DNA from: Streptomyces sp. NRRL B-24484 | GTDB lineage: Bacteria > Actinomycetota > Actinomycetes > Streptomycetales > Streptomycetaceae | Assembly (NCBI RefSeq): GCF_000717715.1 | Contig: NZ_JOAI01000021.1 | Coordinates: forward strand, 1-64,000 | Reading direction: 5' to 3' | DNA: 64,000 nucleotides | Part shown: piece by piece, positions 8,832 through 16,972 of the stretch | Layout: each line of letters starts with the position of its first letter | Numbering within the stretch: the stretch's first letter is position 1 | The notes under the pieces: generated by a model | The model's database searches: none | What the model was told of the DNA's origin: nothing | The model's input: the letters and a program-made list of their open reading frames with translations, nothing else | Program-made: the position numbers and the translations under genes

Positions 8832-8875
8832 CCGCGGGCCCCGCTCCGGGCAGTGCTCCGGGCCGGGGTCCGCGG
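8832..8875 (+). terminator. Terminator after hrdD
   Basis: A 12-bp stem (CCGCGGGCCCCG at 8832-8843 with CGGGGTCCGCGG at 8864-8875, one G-T pair) begins 15 bp after the hrdD stop, before the TAGGCT box of the next gene. Confidence 0.6.
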
Positions 8876-8924
8876 CCGTCCGGCACCCCCTAGGCTGGTG
8901 GCGGAGAGAGCTGGAGGCAGGGCG

Positions 8925-9158
8925 ATGGGCGAGCAGACCGGCGGACAGGACGCACGACCGGGCGTCGGGCCGGACGACGAGTCCGGCGGGGAGCCGGATC
9001 GGAAGGATCCGTCCGCGGCGCGACTGGTGTTCGGCGACCCGCTGGACCGGCAGACCGCCGACGACACGGACGCCGGCTGGGGCGAGCGCCCCGGCGGCAG
9101 CGGGAACCGCGGGCTGGACTGGTACCTGAGCCAGCGGCCGCCGCACCACGGGGACTAG
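8925..9158 (+). CDS. Small conserved hydrophilic protein, unknown function
   Basis: A 77-residue acidic, Gly/Asp-rich protein with no membrane segment or known domain. The middle (RLVFGDPLDRQTADDTD) and the C-terminal part (LDWYLSQRPPHH) are sequence-specific rather than low complexity, and I recall similar small proteins next to hrdD or mscL in other Streptomyces. ATG at 8925 has GGAGG 8 nt upstream. A TAGGCT -10-like box lies at 8891-8896. Function unknown. Confidence 0.7.
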   Translation: MGEQTGGQDARPGVGPDDESGGEPDRKDPSAARLVFGDPLDRQTADDTDAGWGERPGGSGNRGLDWYLSQRPPHHGD

Positions 9159-9247
9159 GCTCCGCCGGCCTCGGAGGCCTCGCAGGCCTTGTGCGCACTG
9201 CTGGCGCTGCGCCCCGGCCACGGCCCGTCCGGTGGTCACGGCGCGGG

Positions 9248-9664
9248 TCAGCCCCGGCGGACGAGGGCGTCGCGGATCTCGGTGAGCAGGACGACCTCCT
9301 TCTCCTCCGCCTCCAGGACCTCCTCCTCCGCGGTCTTCCGCTTCGCCATGAAGTGCAGCATCGGCAGGATGAAGACGAAGTAGACCACTGCGGCCGTGAT
9401 CACGAACTGCACCACCGCACTGAGCACCTCGCCCCACAGGATGAAGACGCCGGACGACACCGTTCCGTCGGGGGCGAGCGTGCAGGGGCCCTTCAGGCAG
9501 GACCGGTAGGACGCCAGGTCCTTGGTGCCGAAGAGGCCGATGACCGGATTGATGACGCCTTTCGCGAACGCATTGATGATGTTCGTGAAGGCCGCACCGA
9601 TCACCACGGCGACCGCGAGATCGATGACGTTTCCGCGGAGCAGGAATTCCTTGAAACCCTTCAT
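9248..9664 (-). CDS. mscL: Large-conductance mechanosensitive channel MscL
   Basis: A 138-residue MscL: an amphipathic N-terminal helix followed by TM1 (FKEFLLRGNVIDLAVAVVIG), a periplasmic loop with two Cys (SCLKGPC), TM2 (VYFVFILPMLHFMAK) and a charged cytoplasmic helix (KTAEEEVLEAEEKEVVLL). It opens under membrane tension to release solutes after osmotic downshock. The loop cysteines are a small peculiarity and could form a disulphide outside the membrane. It sits near a ruc homologue, as in Mycobacterium tuberculosis (mscL and Rv0991c are close neighbours, from memory). Confidence 0.95.
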   Translation of the reverse strand: MKGFKEFLLRGNVIDLAVAVVIGAAFTNIINAFAKGVINPVIGLFGTKDLASYRSCLKGPCTLAPDGTVSSGVFILWGEVLSAVVQFVITAAVVYFVFILPMLHFMAKRKTAEEEVLEAEEKEVVLLTEIRDALVRRG

Positions 9665-9741
9665 CCCGCAACGACACCACAGCGGATGGGTGGCCCAGGA
9701 ATTCGGCGCGCCGGTTTCCGTTCGCCATGACCGGTCGCCGA

Positions 9742-10023
9742 TCAGTGCGGCGGCGGGGCGGTGCCCGTGCAGCGGGGCAGGGCCCCCTGCTCGGGCGTGG
9801 TCGCGGAGGCGGCCGGCACCGGTGGCGGGCCGGGGCGGAAGGGGCCGGCGGCGAGCGCGGTCGCGGCGGCGAGCAGGCCGGCGGCCAGGACGCCCGGACG
9901 GTGGCGCACCGCCTGCTGCAGCCGGTGGCGTCCGCCGGAGCCGCGGCGGATCGGCGGGAAGTCGGGCACGCTCCGGCGGGGAGGGACGGAGCACGGCGGC
10001 GGCGGAGCGAGGTGTGCGGTCAC
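9742..10023 (-). CDS. Small membrane or secreted protein, possible remnant of a SAF/CpaB-like protein
   Basis: A 93-residue frame with GTG start at 10023, a Pro/Arg-rich N-terminus, one hydrophobic segment (VLAAGLLAAATALAAG) and a short Pro-rich tail. At this position many Streptomyces carry a longer protein that begins with a similar basic/hydrophobic segment and continues into an SAF domain. Here the frame stops before any SAF-like sequence, so it may be a truncated derivative or an unrelated small protein. The ribosome-binding site is weak. Coding status is uncertain. Confidence 0.45.
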   Translation of the reverse strand: MTAHLAPPPPCSVPPRRSVPDFPPIRRGSGGRHRLQQAVRHRPGVLAAGLLAAATALAAGPFRPGPPPVPAASATTPEQGALPRCTGTAPPPH

Positions 10024-10123
10024 GGTGGTGGCGGCCTTCGTTCGGCGGTCCGCGGACCCGGCCGGGCCCGCGGACAGCAGAATGCGCCGGACCCGGCACC
10101 GCGGGAATCGGCCGCCGATTTCC

Positions 10124-10149
10124 TGTGGACAACTCCGGCCTGTGGAAAA
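10124..10149 (-). other. Pair of DnaA-box-like sites
   Basis: Read on the minus strand, TTGTCCACA (10124-10132) matches the Streptomyces DnaA-box consensus exactly and TTTTCCACA (10141-10149) differs by one base. Both point the same way and start 17 bp apart, in a 297-bp gap between genes (10024-10320) that shows no other feature. No dnaA, dnaN or gyrase gene is near, so this is not oriC. Confidence 0.5.
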
Positions 10150-10320
10150 CCCGTGTCACCCGGACGGCGGAATCGGCGCCCCGCGTCGAAGGAATCCACC
10201 GGACAATGCCGGGCGCCGAATCCGGTGACGGGGCACCGCGGGCCGGGGGCCGGGGGCCGGGCAGCGCGGGCCGGAGGTCCGGCACCGCGCCCCGGACGCG
10301 CCGGAGCCCGGTGCGAAGAC

Positions 10321-10617
10321 TCAGCTCGCGGCCGGCGCCGAGGCCGTCGAGCCCGAGGACGCGGCGGCCGGCGCGGAGGACGACGAGCCGGTGGACGGCG
10401 CGGTCGAGGACGACCCCGAGCTCACCGAGCTGCTGGAGGAGGAACGGCTGTCGGTGCGGTAGAAGCCCGAGCCCTTGAACACGACGCCCACGGCCGAGAA
10501 GACCTTGCGGAGCTTCCCCTGGCAGTCGGGGCACGTGGTCAGCGCCTCGTCGGTGAACTTCTGCACCGCCTCCAGGCCGTTGCCGCACTCGGTGCACTGG
10601 TACTGGTACGTGGGCAC
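10321..10617 (-). CDS. ruc: FmdB-type zinc-ribbon protein, homologue of redox-regulated chaperone Ruc
   Basis: A 98-residue protein with a zinc-binding N-terminus (MPTYQYQC; Cys8, Cys11, Cys29, Cys32 as two CxxC pairs) and a Ser/Ala/Thr-rich disordered C-terminus from about residue 55. This is the architecture of M. tuberculosis Rv0991c (Ruc), reported as a chaperone activated when oxidation releases zinc and which passes clients to DnaK. Start GTG at 10617 has a perfect AGGAGG. The neighbours (mscL, then galU, moeA, rimJ and sepX further on) match the mycobacterial locus as I remember it. The promoter carries both SigR and HrcA signals, which strongly supports a role in oxidative and heat proteotoxic stress. 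FmdB is only a generic family name here. Confidence 0.85.
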   Translation of the reverse strand: MPTYQYQCTECGNGLEAVQKFTDEALTTCPDCQGKLRKVFSAVGVVFKGSGFYRTDSRSSSSSSVSSGSSSTAPSTGSSSSAPAAASSGSTASAPAAS

Positions 10618-10627
10618 TTGCTTCCTC

Positions 10628-10654
10628 CTGGCACTCTCGCCTGATGAGTGCTAA
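10628..10654. promoter_or_regulatory. CIRCE operator (HrcA binding site) upstream of ruc
   Basis: GCACTC-N9-GAGTGC, with the right arm GAGTGCTAA perfect and the left arm CTGGCACTC differing from TTAGCACTC at two positions. This is the inverted repeat bound by the heat-shock repressor HrcA. It covers the predicted -10 box and start site of the ruc promoter, so binding should block transcription. Confidence 0.85.
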
Positions 10655-10678
10655 CGATCGTCAATGATGCGGTATTCC
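10653..10678 (-). promoter_or_regulatory. SigR-type promoter of ruc
   Basis: On the minus strand GGAAT (10678-10674) and GTT (10655-10653) are separated by exactly 18 bp, a perfect SigR/SigH-class promoter. The GTT box is shared with the right arm of the CIRCE operator. Transcription should start around 10645, giving a leader of roughly 30 nt with the AGGAGG site. Confidence 0.82.
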
Positions 10679-10737
10679 GCTGGAACAGTCCAGCGATGCC
10701 GGATGTGAGATGGGTCCGGGCCGCCGGGCCCGGCGCC

Positions 10738-12159
10738 TCAGTGCCCGGTCCCCGCACCCACGAGCTGCCGCGGCCCGCTGCCCTCGGGGGCCCGGGAGGC
10801 CGTACCGGCCGGGGCCGGTCCGTCCGTGCGGACGCCGTCGTCCGCGGCCTGCACACCCGCGGGGGAGGCGGCCGCCGCGGTGTCCCGCGGAGCGACCAGC
10901 AGCCCGCGCAGGGCGACCAGCGCGACCAGGCCGAGGCCCGCGCCGATCACCGGCACGAGGAAGCCGGCGGACGGGCCGCCCGCGTCGATGAGCTGGCCCG
11001 CGACGGTGGAGCCGACCGCGAGGCCGAGGCCGATGGCGCCGGTCAGCCAGGTGAAGGCCTCGGTCTTGGCGCCGTCCGCGACGAGCGTCTCGACCAGGGT
11101 GTAGCCGGTGATCAGCGTCGGCGCGATGGCCAGGCCGCAGAAGAGCCCGGCGACGGAGAGCGCGGTGAGGTTCGGCATCGCCCAGAGGGTCGAGCAGCCG
11201 AGCACCAGCAGGGCGTAGCAGCCGAGCATCCGGCTGCGGGCCGGGCGGCGCCAGGCGACCAGGCCGTAGAGCACGCCGGCGAGCATCGAGCCGCCGGCGA
11301 AGATGCCGTACACGGTGCCGCTGGCGCCGGCGCGGCCGACCGACTCGGCGAAGGCGGTCACCGAGACCTGCATGGCGCCGAAGACGGTGCCCACCCCGAG
11401 GAAGGCGCCGGCCAGCAGCCGGACGCCGGGGGAGGACAGTGCGGAGGGGCCGCGGCCGTCGGCGGTGCGCGGGTGGCGGGCCGGGGCGGTGCGGCGCTGG
11501 GCGGCGAAGGCGAGGCCGCCGGCGACGGTCAGCGCGGCCTCGGCGATCAGCGCGGCGGAGGGGGTGACGGTGGTGGCGATCGCGGTGGCCAGCACCGGGC
11601 CGACCACGAAGGTGAATTCGTCGGTGACCGACTCGAAGGCGAACGCGGTGTTCAGCGTGGCCGGGGAGTCCGACAGCCGGGCGACCCAGCGGGCCCGGAC
11701 CATGGCGCCGATCTGCGGCACCGAGGCACCGGCGGGCGCGGCGGCGGCGAACAGCGCCCAGGCCGGGGCGTGGCCCGGCGCCAGCCCGATCAGCGCGGCC
11801 ACCGACACGGCGTGCACGGCGACGCTGGGCAGCAGCACGGCCGCCTGGCCGTAGCGGTCCGCCAGTCGGCCGGTCTGCGGGCCGACGAGGGCCTGCGCGA
11901 CGGCGGAGACGGCGGCTACCGCGCCGGCGGTGCCGTACGAGCCGTGGGTGTCCAGGACGAGCAGCACGATGCCCAGGCTCAGCATGGCGTAGGGCAGCCG
12001 GGCGGCGAAGGCGGGGACGAGGAACGTCCAGGAGCCGGGGGTCCGCAGCAGTGCCGCGTACCCGACCCGGGCGGGTGCGGACGCGGGGGCGGTGTCGAGG
12101 CCGGCAGGCGCGGGCGTGCCGGGGGACAGGGTGTCGTCGACCGTTCGGCGGGCCGTCAC
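10738..12159 (-). CDS. MFS transporter (12-TM exporter type)
   Basis: A 473-residue major facilitator protein. Twelve hydrophobic segments can be followed from FLVPAFAARLPYAMLSLGI to GFLVPVIGAGLGLVALVAL, with the MFS A-motif region GRLADRYGQ after TM2. Both tails are hydrophilic and Ala/Pro-rich. The type is usually a proton-driven exporter of small molecules; the substrate is unknown. GTG at 12159 is used. The gene follows the antiporter gene on the same strand with a 314-bp gap, so it probably has its own promoter. Confidence 0.85.
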   Translation of the reverse strand: MTARRTVDDTLSPGTPAPAGLDTAPASAPARVGYAALLRTPGSWTFLVPAFAARLPYAMLSLGIVLLVLDTHGSYGTAGAVAAVSAVAQALVGPQTGRLADRYGQAAVLLPSVAVHAVSVAALIGLAPGHAPAWALFAAAAPAGASVPQIGAMVRARWVARLSDSPATLNTAFAFESVTDEFTFVVGPVLATAIATTVTPSAALIAEAALTVAGGLAFAAQRRTAPARHPRTADGRGPSALSSPGVRLLAGAFLGVGTVFGAMQVSVTAFAESVGRAGASGTVYGIFAGGSMLAGVLYGLVAWRRPARSRMLGCYALLVLGCSTLWAMPNLTALSVAGLFCGLAIAPTLITGYTLVETLVADGAKTEAFTWLTGAIGLGLAVGSTVAGQLIDAGGPSAGFLVPVIGAGLGLVALVALRGLLVAPRDTAAAASPAGVQAADDGVRTDGPAPAGTASRAPEGSGPRQLVGAGTGH

Positions 12160-12473
12160 GGTCGGTCCTTCCTGCTGCCTGGTAGCGCGCCGGGGAACGG
12201 GTGGGCCCCGACGGCGCCGAGAGTCGTCCTCTCGCGCGTCGACCGGGGTAGATACCGGGTCCTGCCGGCTGTGGGGTGGTGCTGGTGCCGGCGTCAGGCA
12301 GGGTGCTGCGGACCGCGGCCGCCGAGCGGTCGCGCCAACTCTGCATCAGGCAGATGTTGCGGGTTTTCTAGGTGTAGATCTTCCGTATCGATCGATTATA
12401 TGGCAGACGGGCCCGGTGGGGCCGTCGATGCAAGGCAGGTCACACATCCGGAGCCCCGGCGGCCGTCCGCGGC
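12160..12473. other. Intergenic region upstream of the MFS gene
   Basis: A 314-bp gap between two minus-strand genes. Its notable part is an AT-rich island at about 12365-12410 containing the palindrome ATCGATCGAT next to a TATAT run, the likely promoter or operator area of the MFS gene. I see no coding sequence. Confidence 0.4.
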
Positions 12474-13958
12474 TCAGCGGCCGCGCAGCCAGCCCGCCAG
12501 CTTGCCGCCCCGGTCGACGGCGCGCAGCCGGCGCTCGGCGGCCTCGCCGACCTCCTCGGTGGTGACGACGAGCAGTTCGTCCCCGGCCCGCAGGATCGTG
12601 GTGCGCTCGGGCACGAAGCTGCTGCCCTCCCGGACGACCAGGGTGACCGCGGCGCCCTTGGGCAGCCGCAGCTCGCCCACCTCGACGCCGGACATCCGCG
12701 ACTCCGCCGAGAGCGACACCGACAGCAGGTGGCCGTGCAGCTTCTCCAGCGGCGCGGACTCGATGCCGAGGTCCTGGCCGAGGTCGCCCTCGCCGATCCG
12801 CAGCGCACGGGCGACCGGCGGCAGGGTCGGCCCCTGCAGCAGGGTGAAGACCACGACCAGCACGAAGACGATGTTGAAGACCTCCTGGGCCCGCGGGGCC
12901 GCCGCCACCAACGGGATGGTGGCCAGCACGATCGGCACCGCGCCGCGCAGCCCGGCCCAGCTGAGCAGGGCCTGCTCCCGCCACGGCAGCCGGAAGGGCG
13001 TCAGCGAGAGCAGCACCGAGGCGGGCCGGGCCAGGAAGACCAGCACGGCGCCGCAGACCAGCGCCGGGACGATCGCCGAGCCCATCTCGCTGGGCGTGAC
13101 CAGCAGGCCGAGCACGACGAACATGCCGATCTGGCCGATCCAGGCGAGGCCGTCGGCGAAGCCGCGGACGGCCGGGCCGTGCGGCAGCTTGGAGTTCCCG
13201 AGGATCACCGCGGCGGTGTAGACGGCGAGGAAGCCGGAGCCGTGCAGCAGCGAGCCGCCCGCGTAGGCCAGCACCGTCAGGGCCATCACCGCGATCGGGT
13301 ACAGGCCGGAGGAGGGCAGGGCGACGCGCTTGACCGCCCAGGCGCCGATCCGGCCGACCGCGAAGCCGACCGCGGCGCCCACGGCGAGCTCGCCGAGGAT
13401 GGTGCCGACCATCACGTACCAGGGGTCGAGCGGGCCGGTGGCGGCGAAGGCGACGACCAGGATGACCACCGGGGCGTCGTTGCAGCCGGACTCGGCCTCC
13501 AGCAGGCCGGTGAGCCGGCGGGGCAGGGGCACGGTGCGCAGCACGGAGAAGACCGCGGCGGCGTCCGTGGAGGAGACGATCGCGCCGAGCAGCAGCGAGG
13601 TGCGCCAGTCCAGGCCGACCAGCCAGTGCGCGCCGGCGGCGGTGACGAAGACGCTGACCGCGACGCCGAAGGTGGCCAGCACGCCGGCGGCCGGCATGAC
13701 CGGCCGGATCGCCCGCCAGCTGGTCTTCAGTCCACCCTCGGCGAGGATCACCACCAGGGCCGCGTAGCCGAGGACCTGCGCGAGCGCGACGTTGTCGAAG
13801 GCGAGGCCGAGGCCGTTGTGGCCGAGGGCGATGCCGATGCCGAGGTAGACGAGGAGGCTGGGCAGCCCGGAGCGGGTCGAGAAGCGCACGGCGACCACCG
13901 CGACCAGGAGGATCACGGAGAACTCGAGCAGGAACGCGTTCAGGTGGTCGACGGTCAC
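12474..13958 (-). CDS. CPA1-type K+(Na+)/H+ antiporter with RCK_C domain
   Basis: A 494-residue cation/proton antiporter: about twelve membrane segments (residues 1-390), the family motif region SGCNDAPVVILV, and a C-terminal soluble regulatory domain (about 405-485; MSGVEVGELRLPKGAAVTLV) of the TrkA_C/RCK_C type, as in the NhaP2/CvrA group. It exchanges cytosolic potassium or sodium for protons and is probably gated by a ligand on the RCK_C domain, which in several bacteria is cyclic di-AMP. GTG at 13958 is used, with AGAGG upstream. Between it and the divergent acylase gene lies the short palindrome TGAGTCGTTACTCA near 13989, a possible operator. Confidence 0.9.
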   Translation of the reverse strand: MTVDHLNAFLLEFSVILLVAVVAVRFSTRSGLPSLLVYLGIGIALGHNGLGLAFDNVALAQVLGYAALVVILAEGGLKTSWRAIRPVMPAAGVLATFGVAVSVFVTAAGAHWLVGLDWRTSLLLGAIVSSTDAAAVFSVLRTVPLPRRLTGLLEAESGCNDAPVVILVVAFAATGPLDPWYVMVGTILGELAVGAAVGFAVGRIGAWAVKRVALPSSGLYPIAVMALTVLAYAGGSLLHGSGFLAVYTAAVILGNSKLPHGPAVRGFADGLAWIGQIGMFVVLGLLVTPSEMGSAIVPALVCGAVLVFLARPASVLLSLTPFRLPWREQALLSWAGLRGAVPIVLATIPLVAAAPRAQEVFNIVFVLVVVFTLLQGPTLPPVARALRIGEGDLGQDLGIESAPLEKLHGHLLSVSLSAESRMSGVEVGELRLPKGAAVTLVVREGSSFVPERTTILRAGDELLVVTTEEVGEAAERRLRAVDRGGKLAGWLRGR

Positions 13959-14179
13959 GCAGGGGCACCTCTGCGGCAGGAGGGGCTGATGAGTCGTTAC
14001 TCAGTCTAACATTTTACTTGATCTTTGATCGAGGCCCCTCGGCCTTCCCTTCAGGTCATCCCTCCGGGGTATCGTCCCCTCTGATCCAACCGTGGGCGTC
14101 CCCGGTGCACGTCCGCCACCTGAGCCGACCTAATGTGGTGAGCTGTCACCGCCGCCACGTCCCCCAGTCAAGGACCCAG

Positions 14180-16924
14180 ATGCCCCGCTCGAAGAAGTTC
14201 CGGCGCGCCCGTCTGATCGTGATCGCGCTGGTCGTGCTGCTGATCGCGGGGCTCGGCGGGGGCGGTTACTGGGCGGTCCACACCGTGCGCGCCTCCTTCC
14301 CCGAGCTGACCGGCACCGTCCGGGTCTCCGGCCTGAGCGCCCCGGTCGACGTGAAGCGCGACGCCAAGGGCGTTCCCCAGCTGTACGCCGACACCTCCGA
14401 GGACCTCTTCCGCGCCCAGGGCTACGTCCAGGCGCAGGACCGCTTCTGGGAGATGGACGTCCGGCGGCACATCACGGCCGGGCGGCTCTCCGAGATGTTC
14501 GGCTCCGGCCAGGTGGAGACCGACTCCTTCCTGCGGACCATGGGCTGGCGCCGGGTCGCGCAGCAGGAGTACGACACCGTGCTGTCCGCCGAGACCAAGA
14601 AGTACCTGCAGGCCTACGCGGACGGCGTGAACGCCTGGCTCGCCGAGCACCCCGGCGGGGCCGGCGCCTCCCTGGAGTACGCCCTGCTCGGCACCGTGAA
14701 CGGCGACTACAAGCCCGAGGAGTGGACCCCGGTCGACTCGGTGGCCTGGCTCAAGGCGATGGCCTGGAACCTCTCCGGCAACCGCCAGGAGGAGATCGAC
14801 CGCGCGCTGCTGGCGCAGAACTTCCAGCAGAGCGAGATCGACCAGCTGTACCCGGAGTACCCGTACGACCGGAACGGCACCATCCTCAAGACCGGCAAGC
14901 TCGCCGCCGACGGCACGTACAAGCCGGCCGACGGCAGCGCCGCGCCCGCCGGCACCGCCACCGCGACCCCCGGCGCCGCCACCACGCAGGGCCGTGCCGC
15001 CACCGAGGCCGTCCTCAAGGACCTCTCCGACACGATGGCCGCCGTGCCGCAACTGCTCGGCCCGCAGGGCCAGGGCATCGGCTCCAACTCCTGGGTCGTC
15101 TCCGGCAGCCACACCACCACCGGCAAGCCGCTGCTCGCCAACGACCCGCACCTGGGCCCGGGCATGCCGTCCGTCTGGTACCAGATGGGCCTGCACTGCC
15201 GCGCCGTCGGCCCCAAGTGCGGCTTCGACGTCGCCGGCTTCACCTTCGCCGGCACCCCCGGCGTGGTCATCGGCCACAACAAGAAGGTCACCTGGGGCTT
15301 CACCAACCTCGGCGCCGACGTGACCGACCTCTACCTGGAGAAGGTCACCGGCCCCGACACCTACCTCCGCGACGGCCAGGAGGTGAAGTTCCAGACCCGC
15401 AAGGAGACGATCAAGGTCGCCGGCGGCGAGGACCGCACCATCACCGTCCGCACCACCGTCAACGGCCCGCTGATCTCCGACCAGTCCTCGGAGCAGCAGA
15501 ACGTCGGCACCTACGCCCCGGCCGGCAACGCCGCCCCGGACCGCGCCACCGGCTACGGCGTCGCCCTGCAGTGGACGGCCCTCACCCCCGGCCGGACCAT
15601 GGACGCCGTCTTCGAGCTCGACGCCGCCGCCGACTGGAAGGGCTTCCAGAAGGCCGCCGCCGACTTCGCCGTCCCCGCCCAGAACCTGATCTACGCCGAC
15701 ACCGACAACAACATCGGCTACCAGACCCCGGGCACCATCCCCGTCCGCGGCAAGGGCGACGGCCGCTACCCCGCCCCGGGCTGGGACTCGGCCTACGACT
15801 GGAAGAAGGAGCCCGTCCCCTTCAAGTCGCTGCCCTACAGCTACAACCCGGCCTCCGGCTACATCGTCACCGCCAACCAGGCCGTGGTCGACAAGGGCCT
15901 GCCCTACACCATCACCACCGACTGGGAGTACGGCACCCGCGCCAAGGAGATCACCGACCAGATCGAGGGCCGGCTGAAGAACGGCGGCAAGATCTCGCCG
16001 GACGACATGCAGGCCATGCAGCTCGACAACACCAGCGTGATGGCCAGGACCCTCGTCCCGCTGCTGCTCAAGGTGAAGATCACCGACCCGTACGTCCGCG
16101 AGGCCCAGGACCTGCTCAAGGACTGGAACTACCACCAGGACGCCGACTCCGCGGCCGCCGCCTACTACAACGGCGTCTGGCGGGCGCTGCTCACCCTCGC
16201 CTTCGGGCAGAAGCTGCCGGCCTCGCTGCGCGCCGAGGGCGACTGCCTGCTGGTCCGTCAGAAGTCCAACTCGACGCTGCCCGACGACGCGGTCAACGGC
16301 GAGGTGAAGCCGGTCACCGAGTGCGGCACCCGCAAGCCCGACCAGGCCCAGCCGGACGGCGGCGACCGCTGGACGGAGGTCGTCCGCACCCAGCTGGCGC
16401 AGCCCGACAGCACCTGGTGGAACTACATCGACTCCAACCACCTGCAGCAGCACGGCCTGAACAACCTGCTCGCCCAGGCGATGAAGAACGCCCGCCAGGA
16501 CCTCACCGCCTACCTGGGCAAGTCCATCTCCACCTGGAGCTGGGGCCGGCTGCACACCCTGACGCTCAAGGAGACGACGCTCGGCAGCGACGACTCCTCG
16601 ATCGCCTCCGGCTTCGTGCACCGGCTGCTCAACCGGGGCCCGTACCGGCTCTCCGGCGGCAGCGCCGCGGTGAACGCGGCCGGCTGGAACGCCGCCGCCG
16701 GGTACCAGGTGGACTGGATCCCCTCGATGCGGATGGTCGTCGACCTCTCCGACTTCGACGCCTCCCGCTGGATCAACGTCGGCGGCGCCTCCGGCCACGC
16801 CTTCCACAGCAACTACAACGACCAGACCGAGCTGTGGGCCAAGGGCGAACTGCTGCCCTGGGCGTACTCGCCGGACGCCGTCGGCAAGGCGACCGCGCAC
16901 ACCATGACGCTCACCAACGGCTGA
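14180..16924 (+). CDS. Penicillin acylase family N-terminal nucleophile hydrolase
   Basis: A 914-residue precursor of the penicillin G acylase/aculeacin A acylase/AHL acylase family. A basic N-terminus and one membrane segment (LIVIALVVLLIAGLGGGGYW) export it. The alpha-chain region includes YVQAQDRFWEMDVRRHI. The autoprocessing site is the SNSW motif at Ser302, which should become the nucleophile at the start of the beta chain. NDPHLG and HxF-type residues downstream complete the active site. It hydrolyses amides of penicillin, lipopeptide or acyl-homoserine-lactone type; the substrate cannot be predicted. The ATG at 14180 follows AAGGACC; an in-frame upstream start at 14018 adds residues with no signal-peptide logic. 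A strong terminator follows. Confidence 0.93.
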   Translation: MPRSKKFRRARLIVIALVVLLIAGLGGGGYWAVHTVRASFPELTGTVRVSGLSAPVDVKRDAKGVPQLYADTSEDLFRAQGYVQAQDRFWEMDVRRHITAGRLSEMFGSGQVETDSFLRTMGWRRVAQQEYDTVLSAETKKYLQAYADGVNAWLAEHPGGAGASLEYALLGTVNGDYKPEEWTPVDSVAWLKAMAWNLSGNRQEEIDRALLAQNFQQSEIDQLYPEYPYDRNGTILKTGKLAADGTYKPADGSAAPAGTATATPGAATTQGRAATEAVLKDLSDTMAAVPQLLGPQGQGIGSNSWVVSGSHTTTGKPLLANDPHLGPGMPSVWYQMGLHCRAVGPKCGFDVAGFTFAGTPGVVIGHNKKVTWGFTNLGADVTDLYLEKVTGPDTYLRDGQEVKFQTRKETIKVAGGEDRTITVRTTVNGPLISDQSSEQQNVGTYAPAGNAAPDRATGYGVALQWTALTPGRTMDAVFELDAAADWKGFQKAAADFAVPAQNLIYADTDNNIGYQTPGTIPVRGKGDGRYPAPGWDSAYDWKKEPVPFKSLPYSYNPASGYIVTANQAVVDKGLPYTITTDWEYGTRAKEITDQIEGRLKNGGKISPDDMQAMQLDNTSVMARTLVPLLLKVKITDPYVREAQDLLKDWNYHQDADSAAAAYYNGVWRALLTLAFGQKLPASLRAEGDCLLVRQKSNSTLPDDAVNGEVKPVTECGTRKPDQAQPDGGDRWTEVVRTQLAQPDSTWWNYIDSNHLQQHGLNNLLAQAMKNARQDLTAYLGKSISTWSWGRLHTLTLKETTLGSDDSSIASGFVHRLLNRGPYRLSGGSAAVNAAGWNAAAGYQVDWIPSMRMVVDLSDFDASRWINVGGASGHAFHSNYNDQTELWAKGELLPWAYSPDAVGKATAHTMTLTNG

Positions 16925-16930
16925 CCCGCC

Positions 16931-16966
16931 GCGGGGGCGCCGCCGCTCGGCCGGCGGCGCCCCCGC
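16931..16966. terminator. Bidirectional terminator
   Basis: A perfect 15-bp stem (GCGGGGGCGCCGCCG, 16931-16945, with its complement 16952-16966) and 6-nt loop lie between the convergent acylase and cyclo-ligase genes. Confidence 0.85.
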
Positions 16967-16972
16967 GCCCGT

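Noticed and set aside
10024..10320. Idea that the DnaA boxes mark oriC
   Set aside because: Only two boxes, no AT-rich unwinding element, and no dnaA, dnaN, rnpA or rpmH nearby; real Streptomyces origins have many boxes.
13959..14179. Possible ydaO-type (c-di-AMP) riboswitch before the antiporter gene
   Set aside because: The gap is short and holds only a small palindrome and an AT-rich patch; I could not fold the conserved ydaO core.
14168..16900. 910-codon open frame antisense to the penicillin acylase gene
   Set aside because: It is a composition artefact of a codon-biased GC-rich gene: Gly/Val/Asp-rich, no domain, and the plus-strand frame has clear acylase motifs.
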